Below, in pieces: positions 25,996 through 33,566 of a stretch of 64,000 nt of DNA (position 1 is the stretch's first letter; the number at the start of each line of letters is the position of its first letter). The translations under genes were made by a program, and so were the position numbers. The notes under the pieces are model-generated. The model did not search any database. It was not told where the DNA came from and worked only from the letters and a program-made list of their open reading frames with translations. The stretch comes from Pseudobdellovibrionaceae bacterium (GTDB lineage Bacteria; Bdellovibrionota; Bdellovibrionia; Bdellovibrionales; Bdellovibrionaceae), in NCBI GenBank assembly GCA_016719575.1, contig JADJYV010000013.1, positions 1,612,001 to 1,676,000 of the forward strand, read 5' to 3'.

Positions 25996-27680
25996 GGATG
26001 CTTCTCGTATCAACTTTGGCCCTTTTGGTAACTTCGTGCTCAAGCATCAGCAAGCGACATAGCGAGTTCGACAGACCCTCAAAAAGTCAGGGAGTCCAAC
26101 TGCCTCCATCACAACAAACTGCCTCCGAAAAACAGGTTGGCGGAGTGGGGCAACAACTGCCTCAAGGTAAAGCCCTATCAGCAAAAATTCGCGAGCTAGA
26201 AAGTGCCGGAGACTACTTGGGCGCGCTAGAGGAAAGCGTACGTCTCTCGGTTTCGGCCCAAAACCCTCAAGACCAAGAGTCCTTTCGTCTTAAAAGTGTT
26301 GAAATTGTCGAAGGAAAACTTACCCAAGATCAACTTCTAAAAGTCACCAGGGATTCTGACTATGGATTTGCGCGTGGATATGCGCTTTTTCGATTGGGAG
26401 AAAACGCTCTCGAAGAACGCGACAAAGATCAGGCCAGAAAATACTTTGCTAGCATCGGTGATTTTTTGCCAGGAAGTGATCTAGCCATTCGAGCTCAAGA
26501 TATTTTATCTCAACTTGAAAGCAGTAAATTTGTAAATTCTAAATCCATCGGTGTTGTTTTGCCGTTAACCGGAAAGAATGCAGCTATCGGCGCCAAGGCC
26601 CTTCGTGGGGTTCAGATGGGGCTTGGTCTAAACAGTCCCGCCTCTGGCTTTCGCCTTGCAGTTATGGACAGTGAAGGCAATCCAGACAATGCTCGGCGAG
26701 GGGTAGAAAGACTCGTCAAAGAAGACAATGCCATCGCCATTATTGGCAGCCTTCTTAGCAAAACAGCGCCCGCAGTTGCCGCAAAAGCGGATGAGCTCGG
26801 CGTTCCAACGATCGGCTTATCACAAAAATCCGGCTTAACTGAAATTGGACCCAGTGTTTTTAGAAATGCGCTCACGAGTGAAATGCAAGTGCAACACCTT
26901 GTAAGAACGGCCATGGAAGATTTTGGCTTGAAACGCTTTGCAATTATCTATCCAAATGATCCCTACGGAGTTGAGTACACAAATTTATTTTGGGACGAAG
27001 TTCTTGCAAGGGGCGGCTCTGTAACAGCCGTTCAAACTTACAACCCTAAAGAAACTGATTTCCGCTATCCCGTACAACGCCTCATCGGCACGTATTATAT
27101 CGAAGCTCGGGCTGACGAATACAAAATGCGCGCAAAAAAGAGCACCGAAACCGAAAAAAAGAAATCTGTACGACAGGAGTCCCAGGCTATAGACGTCCTC
27201 CCTCCAATAGTTGATTTCGATGCCATATTTGTCCCAGATAGCGCGAAGGCAATGGGTCAAATTTCTGCCTTTCTTTCTTTTGCCGGCGTCAAAGGCATTA
27301 AACTTTTAGGTACAAACTTGTGGAATACTCCAGGGCTTGCAAAAAGGGCTGGCGCCTTCGCTAATAGTCTAATCTTTGTTGATAGTTTTCTTCCTGCAAT
27401 TAGTACGCATGCGCGGTTTTTTCAAGAATACAAAGCGATCTATAACGAAGATCCAGGGCTCATAGAAATTCAAGCCTACGATGCGGCCTTAATTCTCCGA
27501 CAACTCGTGATACAGGGATCCAATAGCAGAGAATCCTTAACAAGAGAACTTGGCCAGTTGAAAAAATTTCCAGGCGCTCTTGGCGCTCTTAATATGAGCC
27601 CTGAGCGAGAGGTGCAGCGCCCCCTTGTTGCCTTGACTCTTGATAAAAATGAGATCGTTCCACTAAAAATTAAAAAATAA
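25992..27680 (+). CDS. Penicillin-binding-protein activator (LpoA-like) / periplasmic-binding-fold lipoprotein
   Basis: Predicted lipoprotein: MRMLLVSTLALLVTSC gives a lipobox with Cys16. A helical N-terminal part (about 20-175) with repeat-like helices (ESAGDYLGALEESVRLSV, DYGFARGYALFRLGENALEERD) is followed by a type I periplasmic-binding fold (KSIGVVLPLTGKNAAIGAKA, AIIGSLLSKTAPAVAAKADELGVP, FAIIYPNDPYGVEYTNLFWDE). TPR-like helices plus an amino-acid-receptor fold is the LpoA arrangement, which activates PBP1A; the same fold is used by ABC receptor proteins, but no transporter genes are near. A charged insert (about 375-400) lies in the C-lobe. It overlaps dnaJ by 4 bases. Confidence 0.78.
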   Translation: MRMLLVSTLALLVTSCSSISKRHSEFDRPSKSQGVQLPPSQQTASEKQVGGVGQQLPQGKALSAKIRELESAGDYLGALEESVRLSVSAQNPQDQESFRLKSVEIVEGKLTQDQLLKVTRDSDYGFARGYALFRLGENALEERDKDQARKYFASIGDFLPGSDLAIRAQDILSQLESSKFVNSKSIGVVLPLTGKNAAIGAKALRGVQMGLGLNSPASGFRLAVMDSEGNPDNARRGVERLVKEDNAIAIIGSLLSKTAPAVAAKADELGVPTIGLSQKSGLTEIGPSVFRNALTSEMQVQHLVRTAMEDFGLKRFAIIYPNDPYGVEYTNLFWDEVLARGGSVTAVQTYNPKETDFRYPVQRLIGTYYIEARADEYKMRAKKSTETEKKKSVRQESQAIDVLPPIVDFDAIFVPDSAKAMGQISAFLSFAGVKGIKLLGTNLWNTPGLAKRAGAFANSLIFVDSFLPAISTHARFFQEYKAIYNEDPGLIEIQAYDAALILRQLVIQGSNSRESLTRELGQLKKFPGALGALNMSPEREVQRPLVALTLDKNEIVPLKIKK

Positions 27681-27729
27681 ACACTTCGAGCTAACCGCCA
27701 CGACCACCCCTCTCGTCTTAGACCTCAAT

Positions 27730-27748
27730 AGTGCAAACAGCTTGCACT
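27730..27748. repeat. Inverted repeat upstream of the first DksA-like gene
   Basis: AGTGCAA (27730-27736) and TTGCACT (27742-27748) are perfect inverted arms with a 5-base spacer. It ends 26 bases before the GTG start of the DksA-like gene, so it is either an operator or an RNA hairpin in the leader. No T-run follows. Confidence 0.5.
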
Positions 27749-27774
27749 TAGGTAAAACAACCCGAGGGGGATTT

Positions 27775-28149
27775 GTGAAAAAGACCTTAACATCAGAAGT
27801 TGTTAACAAATGTCGACAAAAGCTTATCTCCATGCGGCAAGATATTTTAAACCGTGTGCGAATATCGCAACTCGACTTTGGCCATGTAGAAAAAAGCTCT
27901 GGCGACGAGGTCGATCAAACTGTCGCACAGCTTGCAGAAAATCATTTTTTAATTTCGCAAGAAAGAATGCGTGTTCAACTTTTGGAAATCGAACAAGCTC
28001 TCGCTCGAATAGAAAATGGAACTTATGGAATCTGCGAAGAAACAGATGAGATTATTGAAGTCGATCGTTTATTTGCGATTCCATGGACTCGCCTCAGCAT
28101 TGAGGGTGCAGAAATTCAAGAGGCCATGCTTCGGAAATTCGCTCGGTAA
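27775..28149 (+). CDS. DksA/TraR family protein with degenerate zinc finger
   Basis: 124 residues from the GTG at 27775, which follows GAGGGGG by four bases; a TTG 11 codons earlier lacks such a site. The overall plan is DksA/TraR: a coiled-coil of two helices, then the sequence ARIENGTYGICEETDEI that introduces the zinc finger. Of the four zinc cysteines only the first remains (Cys87); the others read Thr90, Ser108 and Gly111. The fold can persist without zinc in some family members (for example Pseudomonas DksA2). It may bind RNA polymerase through the secondary channel, but the key acidic tip residues cannot be assigned safely. The next-door gene is an intact relative. Confidence 0.82.
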   Translation: MKKTLTSEVVNKCRQKLISMRQDILNRVRISQLDFGHVEKSSGDEVDQTVAQLAENHFLISQERMRVQLLEIEQALARIENGTYGICEETDEIIEVDRLFAIPWTRLSIEGAEIQEAMLRKFAR

Positions 28150-28322
28150 AAGGCTTTCCAGACTTTGCGATGTGTTAGTTTTTGCTCAGATTTTTAGCAC
28201 TCTCATTTTTTTGGTGACACCATACTTTTCCCTCGTAAGATGCACTCAGATTTCGGGTAAAGATCATCAATAAGTTTTTTTGTTGGAGTAATTCGGCAGC
28301 GGGCTTAAGGGGGGGTACATAG

Positions 28323-28682
28323 ATGAACTCGACCGAACTGAGTGCCATCAGAGATTCTCTGTTGTTGCAAAAAAGTTCTATTTTAAACAAGACTAACGAG
28401 TTTCGGCAGGAGCAATCAAATCAGGTCGCTGTTTCAGACGAAGCAGAGGCAGCATCAGTTGATCTTGCGAATAATATTTCTATTCATCTTCATGAGAGAG
28501 ATCGAACATCGCTTTATATGATTGAACGGGCCCTAGGAAGAATTTCTGACGGGACCTATGGCCAGTGCGAGTGTTGCGAAAACGAAATTAATTTTCGCCG
28601 GCTTCTGGCTAGACCTTTTGCGACTCTCTGTGTTGAGTGTATGGAAGATCAGGAAGACCTTCGTAATTCATATCATCAATAA
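28323..28682 (+). CDS. DksA/TraR family C4 zinc-finger transcription factor
   Basis: 119 residues. An N-terminal helical pair (LSAIRDSLLLQKSSILNKTNEF; DLANNISIHLHERDRTSLYMIERAL) precedes the C4 zinc finger Cys82-x2-Cys85 and Cys103-x2-Cys106 (GQCECCENEI, TLCVECMEDQE). This is the DksA/TraR zinc finger. DksA-type proteins bind RNA polymerase and, with ppGpp, alter transcription; which targets this one controls is unknown. It lies 173 bases after the degenerate paralogue and 166 bases before lon, both in the same direction. Confidence 0.9.
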   Translation: MNSTELSAIRDSLLLQKSSILNKTNEFRQEQSNQVAVSDEAEAASVDLANNISIHLHERDRTSLYMIERALGRISDGTYGQCECCENEINFRRLLARPFATLCVECMEDQEDLRNSYHQ

Positions 28683-28715
28683 AGATCTTTTCTTTTTCTC
28701 ATTGGATGAGTCCTG

Positions 28716-28731
28716 CTGACATGGATGTCAG
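28716..28731. repeat. Palindrome upstream of lon (first of two)
   Basis: CTGACAT (28716-28722) and ATGTCAG (28725-28731) are perfect inverted arms around GG. It is 16 bases long, 117 bases before the lon start, and fits an operator-like dyad. No known regulator motif is recognised. Confidence 0.5.
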
Positions 28732-28739
28732 TCTTGATT

Positions 28740-28757
28740 TTGAGTGTTTATACTCAA
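28740..28757. repeat. Palindrome upstream of lon (second of two)
   Basis: TTGAGT (28740-28745) and ACTCAA (28752-28757) flank GTTTAT. A possible -10 (TATACT, 28749-28754) sits inside the right half, which would place an operator on the core promoter. No clear -35 at the right distance. Confidence 0.45.
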
Positions 28758-28848
28758 TCTAGCCGTTTTTTCTTAAAGCCTTTTTAAATCAGCTCCGACA
28801 AGTATTTCAGACAGAAACACTTATCCCGCACGATAGCGGAGGAGCCAC

Positions 28849-31260
28849 ATGAGCTTTGACGAAAAAATTCTAGAAATACCGCAGACACTTCCCATGTTGC
28901 CAGTTCGAGATATCGTTGTATTTCCCTACATGATCATCCCCTTATTTGTTGGTCGTGAAGCCTCTATTCGCTCTGTTGAAGAAGCTTTGGCGAAAAATCG
29001 ATTGATTTTTTTAGCTTCACAAAAAGATATTAATGAAGAAAACCCTTCTCCAGACACAGTTTATACAGTGGGAACGGTTGCAATGATCATGAGAATGCGA
29101 AAGCTTTCTGATGGCCGTGTTAAAATTCTTATTCAAGGCGTCGCTAAGGCTCGCGTTAAAAATTATGTTAAGACGGCGCCCAGTTTTGAAGTCGCTGTTG
29201 AAAAAATTGATGAGTCTGCATTTCAAGTTCCTGCGACTGAGTCCGAAGCTCTGATCAGAACCGCAAAAGAACATATTGAAAGAATAATCGCTCTTGGCCG
29301 CCCCCTCTCTCCTGATATTCTACTTGTATTAGATGACGTCACTGATCCGGGTCGTGTTTCTGATTTAATCGCCAGTAATCTTGGCGTTAAAGTTCAGGAC
29401 GCACAAAAAGTTCTTGAAACTTCAGATCCTAAAGAGCGTCTCAAAATCGTAAATGAACTCCTTGCTGCAGAAATTGAAGTTATGCAGATGCAAGCAAAAA
29501 TCCGCAGCAATGCAAAAGACGAAATGTCGAAATCTCAACGTGAATATTTTCTACGCGAACAAATGAAAGCCATTAAAAATGAGCTTGGAGAGCAAGACTC
29601 TAAGTCAGAAGAAATGGAAGACCTGCGCGAAAAGGTAATAAATGCGGGGATGCCTGTTCAGGTAGAATCTGAAGCCCTAAAACAACTTGCGCGCCTAGAG
29701 CGAATGCATCCGGATGCTAGTGAAGCAACGATGGTTCGCACATATCTAGACTGGATGGTTGACCTCCCCTGGAGTAAAAAAACTGAAGACGTGCTAGACT
29801 TAACAAAAGCAAAAGAAATACTCGATGACGATCACTATGATTTGCAAAAGGCAAAAGATCGTATTCTTGAGTTCTTAGCTGTGCGGAAACTTAAACAAAG
29901 CATTAAGGGACCTATTCTCTGCTTTGCCGGCCCTCCCGGAGTTGGCAAAACTTCGCTTGGTCGCTCTATCGCAAAAGCAATGGGACGCGAATACTTCCGA
30001 ATTGCCTTGGGTGGCGTTAAAGACGAGGCTGAAATACGTGGTCATCGCAGAACTTACGTCGGCGCAATGCCTGGTAAAGTGATCCAGGCTCTTCGACAGG
30101 TAAAAACAAACAATCCCGTCATTGTTCTTGATGAGGTTGATAAGTTGGGGTCTGACTTCCGCGGCGATCCTTCGGCGGCAATGCTTGAAGTTTTAGATCC
30201 AGAACAAAATTTTGCGTTCAGAGACAATTACTTAAATGTGGATTTTGATCTAAGTAATTCTTTGTTTATTGCCACAGCGAACGTTCTTGAAAATATTCCG
30301 CCCGCTCTTCGAGATCGAATGGAAATTATCAATATTCCTGGATATACAGAAAACGACAAGTTGTTGATAACAAAAAAACATTTGATTCAACGTCAAATTG
30401 AGGCAAATGGAATCACCAATGAAAACATTAGTTTTACTGACGACGGTATCCGCTATCTCATTGGTGGTTATACGCGCGAAGCTGGGCTCCGCAATCTTGA
30501 GCGCGAAATCGGCTCGATTTGCCGCAAAGTTGCCAAAATGGTCGTTATGAGTGAGACCAAGTTTGTTGAAGTGACCGCCGCGTCTGTTCCTGAGCTTTTG
30601 GGTCCACCAAGATTTTTGCGTGACGACAAACTCGCTGATTCAAACGTAGGAGTTGTACAGGGCCTTGCTTGGACTCAAGCTGGCGGAGAAGTTCTCCACG
30701 TCGAAGCTTTAAAGATGAAAGGCAAAGGAGGCTTGATGCTAACCGGCCAACTGGGAGATGTTATGAAAGAGTCTGCCCACGCAGCCATGAGTTATGCTAA
30801 GGCACACATGGAAGAGCTAAATATTCCGGAGGATTTCTTTGAAAAGTTTGATGTGCATGTACATTTGCCGGCAGGTGCAATTCCTAAAGATGGTCCTTCT
30901 GCAGGTATTACACTAACGACAGCCCTGGTTAGCCTGATGACCGGAACTCCAGTTCGACATGACATCGCCATGACCGGTGAAGTAACTCTTCAAGGTAGAG
31001 TTCTTCCCGTGGGTGGAATTCGTGAAAAATGTCTTGCTGCCTTAAATCAGGGCATCACCAATGTGATCATCCCTTTTGCAAATCAAAAAGACCTCACGGA
31101 TATTCCAAAACAATTTAAGGACAAAATGAACTTTATTTTAGCCGAAAACTTAGATGAGGTTTTTGCGGTCGCCTTCGACAAAAGCTCTGCTGGTGTAAAA
31201 AAGTCACCTGGTGGAAGAAAAGAAGGAAAGAAGCCAAAGGCACCCGCTGCTGCCGCTTAG
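28849..31260 (+). CDS. lon: ATP-dependent protease Lon
   Basis: Cytosolic AAA+ serine protease for misfolded and regulatory proteins. The 803-residue product has the LonA N-domain (LPMLPVRDIVVFPYMIIPLFVGRE), an AAA+ module with Walker A GPPGVGKTSL (Lys367) and Walker B VIVLDEVDKL, and the protease domain with Ser684 (KDGPSAGI) and Lys727 (GIREKCLAAL), 43 residues apart as in E. coli Lon. The C-terminus has a short basic, Ala/Pro tail. GGAGGAGCC precedes the ATG. The upstream spacer has two palindromes. A terminator follows at 31291. Confidence 0.97.
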   Translation: MSFDEKILEIPQTLPMLPVRDIVVFPYMIIPLFVGREASIRSVEEALAKNRLIFLASQKDINEENPSPDTVYTVGTVAMIMRMRKLSDGRVKILIQGVAKARVKNYVKTAPSFEVAVEKIDESAFQVPATESEALIRTAKEHIERIIALGRPLSPDILLVLDDVTDPGRVSDLIASNLGVKVQDAQKVLETSDPKERLKIVNELLAAEIEVMQMQAKIRSNAKDEMSKSQREYFLREQMKAIKNELGEQDSKSEEMEDLREKVINAGMPVQVESEALKQLARLERMHPDASEATMVRTYLDWMVDLPWSKKTEDVLDLTKAKEILDDDHYDLQKAKDRILEFLAVRKLKQSIKGPILCFAGPPGVGKTSLGRSIAKAMGREYFRIALGGVKDEAEIRGHRRTYVGAMPGKVIQALRQVKTNNPVIVLDEVDKLGSDFRGDPSAAMLEVLDPEQNFAFRDNYLNVDFDLSNSLFIATANVLENIPPALRDRMEIINIPGYTENDKLLITKKHLIQRQIEANGITNENISFTDDGIRYLIGGYTREAGLRNLEREIGSICRKVAKMVVMSETKFVEVTAASVPELLGPPRFLRDDKLADSNVGVVQGLAWTQAGGEVLHVEALKMKGKGGLMLTGQLGDVMKESAHAAMSYAKAHMEELNIPEDFFEKFDVHVHLPAGAIPKDGPSAGITLTTALVSLMTGTPVRHDIAMTGEVTLQGRVLPVGGIREKCLAALNQGITNVIIPFANQKDLTDIPKQFKDKMNFILAENLDEVFAVAFDKSSAGVKKSPGGRKEGKKPKAPAAAA

Positions 31261-31284
31261 ATCGATAAAAAGGTCGTGCTCATT

Positions 31285-31316
31285 AAAAAAGCCAGGTTCT
31301 TAAACCTGGCTTTTTT
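31285..31316. terminator. Bidirectional Rho-independent terminator between lon and a convergent gene
   Basis: GCCAGGTT (31291-31298), loop CTTA, AACCTGGC (31303-31310) form a perfect 8-base-pair stem, followed by six T on the plus strand (31311-31316) and preceded by six A (31285-31290), which act as the T-run on the minus strand. It therefore serves both lon and the minus-strand gene ending at 31326. Confidence 0.92.
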
Positions 31317-31325
31317 CAAACTCTG

Positions 31326-31631
31326 TTACTTTTTATCGAGCACGAAAATTTTTTCTTCTGCGCTCTCTTTGACAGTAAAAAAGTACGCTTTTGGAAACTC
31401 CTCTTTGATATATGGGAGCTCCTCTTTGACATCACCCCGGACAGTTCTTTTAAGACATTTAAAGCTTTTATTGTCCGTACAAACTTGGTCGTAACTGACT
31501 ACAAAATCGTCGGCCCCTTCTTTTTGCTTGAGAACCCTCGCACAGTCTTTAAGATCACCTTTTTTACAAACATCTCCTGCGTTTGCCGCTAGCCCAAGCA
31601 GTGTAACCATCAACATTATTAATGATTTCAT
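31326..31631 (-). CDS. Small secreted protein, unknown
   Basis: 101 residues with a clear signal peptide (MKSLIMLMVTLLGLAANAG, cleavage after ANA). The mature ~82-residue protein has four cysteines (DVCKKGDLKDC, YDQVC and FKC), which could form two disulphides, and several Lys/Asp/Glu residues. No family recognised. The start overlaps the stop of the upstream HTH-like gene by 4 bases, so the two are probably translated together. It ends against the bidirectional terminator after lon. Confidence 0.7.
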   Translation of the reverse strand: MKSLIMLMVTLLGLAANAGDVCKKGDLKDCARVLKQKEGADDFVVSYDQVCTDNKSFKCLKRTVRGDVKEELPYIKEEFPKAYFFTVKESAEEKIFVLDKK

Positions 31632-32119
31632 ATGAAACCCTTCCCGTTGCCTTTAAGGCGGTCGTTTTCTCCTTCAAGAACACGGACCAAGGTCTTAAGG
31701 TCTGTCACCTCTTCCTTTAAGTGCAGCATCTGCTCTTCTTTTTCTTGGAGAATCTGGGTGTAAGCCTTTTTAAGCTCAGTCAAAAGCTTGTTCGCTGCGG
31801 TTAGGATCGGCTCGTCATTTTTTGCCATTGCTATCTTGTCTGAAATATCCGTCTTAAGGTGCAAAGAATTCGGAGCCTGTAAACTTCCTTGATGAGTACC
31901 CACCGGAGCGAGGTCGCTATCTAGGGAGGGGCGATGTACGCGCTGGTGGGTACTCATCGGCTCGTCGATGATAAAATACTTACCGTCATCGAACCTAAAT
32001 TTTATATCCTCGGTTTTGATCCTTCTGCGTAGTGTGCTGACGCTCACTCTGTACTTCGTTGAGTAGTCCATTAGGGCTAACCAATTCGAGGTAGGATTTA
32101 ATGAGGGCTCACTATTCAT
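31628..32119 (-). CDS. Predicted helix-turn-helix protein with C-terminal coiled coil
   Basis: 163 residues. Near the N-terminus WLALMDYSTKYRVSVSTLRRR followed by IKTEDIKFRFDDGKYFI resembles an excisionase/MerR-like winged helix-turn-helix (YSTKYRVSVSTLRRRI as the recognition unit). The middle is Ser/His-rich (MSTHQRVHRPSL, APVGTHQGSL), and the C-terminal third is a predicted coiled coil with heptads (LKKAYTQILQEKEEQMLHLK). It is read divergently from the patatin gene across a palindrome-rich spacer and may bind there. The coding sequence contains a 14-base perfect inverted repeat (separate entry). Function inferred only. Confidence 0.65.
   Translation of the reverse strand: MNSEPSLNPTSNWLALMDYSTKYRVSVSTLRRRIKTEDIKFRFDDGKYFIIDEPMSTHQRVHRPSLDSDLAPVGTHQGSLQAPNSLHLKTDISDKIAMAKNDEPILTAANKLLTELKKAYTQILQEKEEQMLHLKEEVTDLKTLVRVLEGENDRLKGNGKGFI
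31891..31958. repeat. Inverted repeat inside the HTH-like gene
   Basis: GATGAGTACCCACC (31891-31904) and GGTGGGTACTCATC (31945-31958) are perfect inverted arms of 14 bases. Pairing can extend inward by four more of six bases. It lies in coding sequence for the linker of the HTH-like protein, giving two similar peptides, MSTHQR and VGTHQG. Confidence 0.85.
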
Positions 32120-32260
32120 TGTCTCTCCGCCTACTCAGCTGTTTCCAGCTTGCGTAATCAGTTTTATCACACCAAAGTCGACTGTCAAATTTAACAGCTG
32201 AATGTATGGATACCCATTGAATTTCTCGACTGAAGGCTGGGTAATCACACAACATCTGCT

Positions 32261-32330
32261 GGACTATAGTCCTATTCAATCCTCAGTTCAGGCCTTGATC
32301 AAGGCTTTTCGATCATTCTTAGATTGAATA
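32261..32330. promoter_or_regulatory. Nested palindromes in the spacer between HTH-like gene and patatin gene
   Basis: In the 238-base divergent spacer lie two perfect palindromes, GGACTATAGTCC (32261-32272) and GCCTTGATCAAGGC (32292-32305), and a 9-base inverted repeat TATTCAATC (32273-32281)/GATTGAATA (32322-32330) that encloses the second palindrome. These are likely operator sites or an RNA structure ahead of the patatin gene. The remaining spacer shows no gene. Confidence 0.55.
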
Positions 32331-32357
32331 TCTACCAATTAGTGGAATAATTTTTTC

Positions 32358-33560
32358 ATGGAAATTCGAAAGAAAAGGAAAATTGCCCTCGTTCTAAGTG
32401 GAGGCGGCATTAAGGCTGCTGCCTTTCACATAGGAGTCTGCTTAGCCTTGAAAGAGCTTGGATTTCAAATGGCTGGCGGGCAAAAAGAGATCGTGCGTCA
32501 GAACTTTCCAGACAACGAACCCTTAACTATTAAAATGTATGTTGGCTCTAGCGCGGGGGCTTTTGTTGCCTCTGTTCTTGCCGCTGGCTATCCAATTGAG
32601 TCCTTAATTAATGCCTTTCAGGTTGGCTCTGGAAACGAGCCCGTTTTTAACAAAGAAGATATTCAGTATCTGAAGCCTCTGACCTACCGGAATATTTTCA
32701 ATGTGAATGGACTTAATATCCTTAATATGATTCCTGACGTGCTCTTGAAAAAATCTTTGGTGGTTGGAGGCGTCGAGACGCTTTTTAAAAATGGCTTCAA
32801 ACTAAATGGCCTCTTTACGACCAAAGGCCTAGAAAAGTATCTACGTAAAGAAGTGCTTATTGAAAATGATTTCTCACGCCTCGGAGTTAATCTATTTGTC
32901 ATTGGAACCCAGCTAAATCACACTCGAAAGGCCATTTTTGGAGATTTTCAAGAAAGCCATAAAACTCCGACAACAAAATATATAAATTATGCCACCATCA
33001 GCGAGGCCGTTGCCTGCTCTGCCGCACTCCCCCCGGTTTTTGCCCCTTATGGCATTACTAGGCCTGAAGATGGAAAAGAGATATTCTACTTTGATGGTGA
33101 AATTCGAGATACTCTGTCAACTCATGTGGCTGCAGATCATGGTGCTGATCTTGTCATCTCTTCGTATTCTATTCAGCCTTACCACTATACAAAAAAGGCC
33201 GGCTCCTTACACAAATACGGAATTCCTGTAATCATCAATCAAGCCCTCTACCAGGTAATCCAGCAGAAGATTTCAAAACATATAGAATACCAAAGCAATA
33301 TTCGAACAATCTATCGAGAGATTGACGGCTTTTTTAAAGAAAACCAACTTCCTGATCACCTAAGGGAAGAACTTCTGAAAACAGTTCGCGAAAAGGTCGG
33401 CTTTAAGCCCAATATTGATTACATCTATATCCACCCGCGACCACAAAACTACGAAATGTTTTTTGTCGATCACTTTAGTCTAAACCCAACAATACTTGCT
33501 CGTATTGTAAAGGTGGGCTTTAAGTCTGCTTATAATACATTAAGACATTTCGATCTTTAG
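32358..33560 (+). CDS. Patatin-like phospholipase
   Basis: Lipid acyl hydrolase with a Ser-Asp dyad. The N-terminus has the oxyanion motif LVLSGGGIKAAAFHIG, and the nucleophile elbow is GSSAGA (GxSxG). The catalytic aspartate is in FYFDGEIRD (family motif DG[GA], here DGE). 400 residues, no signal peptide. The C-terminal ~120 residues (YKTKKAG-like region, then a helical end) are not typical of short bacterial patatins and may carry extra specificity. A substrate cannot be named. Its stop is 6 bases from the convergent nuoN stop, with no terminator between. Confidence 0.88.
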   Translation: MEIRKKRKIALVLSGGGIKAAAFHIGVCLALKELGFQMAGGQKEIVRQNFPDNEPLTIKMYVGSSAGAFVASVLAAGYPIESLINAFQVGSGNEPVFNKEDIQYLKPLTYRNIFNVNGLNILNMIPDVLLKKSLVVGGVETLFKNGFKLNGLFTTKGLEKYLRKEVLIENDFSRLGVNLFVIGTQLNHTRKAIFGDFQESHKTPTTKYINYATISEAVACSAALPPVFAPYGITRPEDGKEIFYFDGEIRDTLSTHVAADHGADLVISSYSIQPYHYTKKAGSLHKYGIPVIINQALYQVIQQKISKHIEYQSNIRTIYREIDGFFKENQLPDHLREELLKTVREKVGFKPNIDYIYIHPRPQNYEMFFVDHFSLNPTILARIVKVGFKSAYNTLRHFDL

Positions 33561-33566
33561 ATTCCA

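Noticed and set aside
28194..28202. TTAGCACTC, the left half of a CIRCE heat-shock operator
   Set aside because: No matching GAGTGCTAA half follows after nine bases, so this is chance similarity.
32292..32310. GCCTTGATCAAGGC followed by TTTTC as a terminator
   Set aside because: Stem of only five pairs with a four-base loop; no gene ends just before it. An operator-like dyad is more likely.
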